64,000 nt of DNA. Source: Lachnospiraceae bacterium. GTDB taxonomy: Bacteria > Bacillota > Clostridia > Lachnospirales > Lachnospiraceae. Of this stretch, positions 62,563 to 64,000 are shown in pieces. The stretch covers positions 1-64,000 of the forward strand of contig JAQXLY010000060.1 of NCBI GenBank assembly GCA_029012365.1, in the 5' to 3' direction. Made by a program: the position numbers and the translations under genes. Numbering within the stretch: the stretch's first letter is position 1; the number at the start of each line of letters is the position of its first letter. The notes beneath the pieces are model-generated. The model was not told the origin of the DNA. It did no database searches and worked only from the letters and a program-made list of their open reading frames with translations.

Positions 62563-63978
62563 TCAGTCATTCTCCGTCATAACAAGCGGAAGTGTAAAAA
62601 CAAACTCGGAACCTACACCTTCCGTACTGATTACATTAATATTTTCATTATGTGCGGATATAATCTCCTTCGCAATTGAAAGCCCCAGACCGGTTCCCTT
62701 TTTATCCTTTCCGCGGGAGCTGTCAGACTTATAAAAGCGATCCCATATTTTTGTCAAATCTTCCTTCGGTATTCCAGAACCGTTATCCTTAACGGCTACC
62801 ATTGCCTTTCTTCCTTTTTCCTCCACCGTAATACGAATTACTGAATCCGGATGACTGAATTTTATCGCGTTGTCTACTAAATTATATAAAACCTGTGCAA
62901 TCTTATCCCTATCCGCATATACCGGAATTTCTTTTGCCGAAAACACCAGTTGGATTATTAGATGCTTTTTCTTGCAAAGTCCTTCAAAGGTTCTCGCCAG
63001 ATTCTTAATCATTTCATTCACATCAAACTCAGATGGCTGCAAAATCATCCCCTTTTGATCAAGTGTATTCAGCGTCAAAAGATTAGAGGTAAGCTTTGTC
63101 AGACGTTCTACCTCGAATAACACAATATCAAGATATTTTTCCTGCTGCTCCGGTGGAATCGTCCCGTCCTTAATTGCCTCCGCATATCCCTTAATCGATG
63201 TAAGCGGTGAGCGGAAATCATGGGAAACATTCGCAATAATCTCTCTTTGATATTCATTAAAGCGGTACATGGTATCCCCCATATACCCTATGATATCCGC
63301 CAGCTCCTTATATTCCCCTCCCGAACGGATACTTAATCTTTTCTCATAATTGCCCATAGAATATGCGCGTGCCGCCGCAATCGTTTTCTTTAACGGTACT
63401 ACCATAAAAACGTAAACTCCGACAAACACCGCTAATAAAACAACCATCGCTGCCAGATAACAAAAGTTCAGCTTGTTTAATTTATCGGCTGCTATTCTAT
63501 GGACGGACTCCATCGTCACCATCGTGCAGACATATCCCTTCACCTTATACTGGTGAGTCAAGGGTACAACTACCGCTAACATCGGTTCTTCCACAACCCC
63601 TTGATAATAGACGTTTCGGTGAAATGTCTCATCAAGAAAATCCGGGGCGATGCTTTCAAACTGGATTTCTTTATCATTGAGCGGTGCGGTATCTCCAACT
63701 ACCTTTCCCCACGGTGCCATAATCAGAATGCGGGCATTCAGAAGCTCTGCCACCGCTTCCAGATTCTCCATAAGCTTTTGAATCGTAATCCGATTGTCGT
63801 AATACCGTTCAACATAACCGTCTATAATACTACCGGTTTCCGTATAAATTGTCTGTTCCCGTTCCTCAAATACTCTCTCTTCTACGATAGCAGCAAGCAC
63901 CGTGTTGATAATAAGGAACAAAGCACTTGCAACCAGCAGATAAGAAACAATGAGTTTCCTTGTCAGACCTCTCTTCAT
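62563..63978 (-). CDS. sensor histidine kinase with periplasmic domain
   Basis: A 471-aa two-component kinase. Membrane helices at about 11-31 and 172-194 enclose a sensor domain; HAMP follows (195-247); the phosphoacceptor is His253 in NVSHDFRSPL; ATP motifs are NLVDNAIKFS, VKDNGSGIP and GTGLGLSIA. The ATG overlaps the stop of the response-regulator gene. The HtrA-like protein and kinase are co-directional, which may link a stress signal to an envelope response. Confidence 0.94.
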   Translation of the reverse strand: MKRGLTRKLIVSYLLVASALFLIINTVLAAIVEERVFEEREQTIYTETGSIIDGYVERYYDNRITIQKLMENLEAVAELLNARILIMAPWGKVVGDTAPLNDKEIQFESIAPDFLDETFHRNVYYQGVVEEPMLAVVVPLTHQYKVKGYVCTMVTMESVHRIAADKLNKLNFCYLAAMVVLLAVFVGVYVFMVVPLKKTIAAARAYSMGNYEKRLSIRSGGEYKELADIIGYMGDTMYRFNEYQREIIANVSHDFRSPLTSIKGYAEAIKDGTIPPEQQEKYLDIVLFEVERLTKLTSNLLTLNTLDQKGMILQPSEFDVNEMIKNLARTFEGLCKKKHLIIQLVFSAKEIPVYADRDKIAQVLYNLVDNAIKFSHPDSVIRITVEEKGRKAMVAVKDNGSGIPKEDLTKIWDRFYKSDSSRGKDKKGTGLGLSIAKEIISAHNENINVISTEGVGSEFVFTLPLVMTEND

Positions 63979-64000
63979 ACCTTCTTTACCTCAAACTTAT
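63975..64000 (-). CDS. response regulator, C-terminal end only
   Basis: The last codons visible read KFEVKKV and stop at TGA (63975-63977), overlapping the kinase ATG. A final (Y)KFEV strand is typical of the wing of OmpR-family regulators. The rest is beyond the window. Confidence 0.6.

Overview
The window looks like a chromosomal segment of an anaerobic gut Lachnospiraceae-type Firmicute (Clostridia). The evidence is moderate GC with A+T-rich promoters, strong AGGAGG ribosome sites, a pyruvate formate-lyase/activase operon, an archaeal-type IMP cyclohydrolase paired with a stand-alone AICAR formyltransferase, BlaI/BlaR1 regulators, DUF5662, DUF6472 and DUF3810 genes, a GH95 fucosidase with an AraC regulator, and two chemoreceptors. 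The genus cannot be fixed from sequence alone. Most genes lie on the minus strand.

Layout. 1-735: a decayed gene. 0.8-4.3 kb: cyclophilin lipoprotein, a small unknown protein, purC and a MATE exporter. 4.3-7.4 kb: a secreted protein, BlaR1 and three BlaI repressor paralogs, each with its own promoter. 7.4-9.4 kb: the last two purine steps split over two genes. 9.5-12.9 kb: pflB, a separately encoded glycyl-radical domain, and pflA. 12.9-18.2 kb: small conserved proteins, a sce7726-type protein, remains of a BrnT/antitoxin module, a DUF3810 metalloprotease-like membrane protein and aminopeptidase P. 18.2-29.6 kb is the accessory region: a broken AAA ATPase, a lipid acyltransferase/acyl-activating operon with a truncated and a chimeric gene, an IS630-type remnant, a CFI-box zinc-ribbon protein, an intact IS5-group element with CTAG target duplication, a secreted SH3/peptidase-like protein and an XRE regulator.

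29.7-35.5 kb: cytidylate kinase-like protein, the livKHMGF branched-chain amino-acid transporter and tRNA-Thr(GGT). 35.6-42.3 kb: a broken PIN toxin, the arginine operon (GNAT-argJ-argB-argD), maf and argG; ARG-box-like sites precede argG and the GNAT gene. 42.3-50 kb: small membrane proteins, endonuclease IV, a FliD-like protein, an RlmI-type methyltransferase, a GtrA protein and a chemoreceptor. 49.6-52.9 kb: AraC regulator divergent from the GH95 enzyme. 53-56 kb: an intergenic 62-bp tandem repeat, two NUDIX hydrolases, a GNAT, a deleted cyclase gene and a hydrolase. 56.1-56.6 kb: an ORF-less group II intron sitting behind a terminator. 56.6-64 kb: soluble chemoreceptor, RlmD-like methyltransferase, galE, YhaM-type exonuclease, an HtrA-like protein without catalytic residues, and a histidine kinase whose response regulator is cut by the window edge.

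Most striking are the two-gene pyruvate formate-lyase, the triplicated BlaI with a 13-bp-arm palindrome on one promoter, the HtrA-like pseudoprotease, the HAD/acyltransferase chimera, the 62-bp repeat, and a recurrent family of terminator hairpins with a GGGGCTGTCGCA-like core. No CRISPR array and no complete novel defence system was found.
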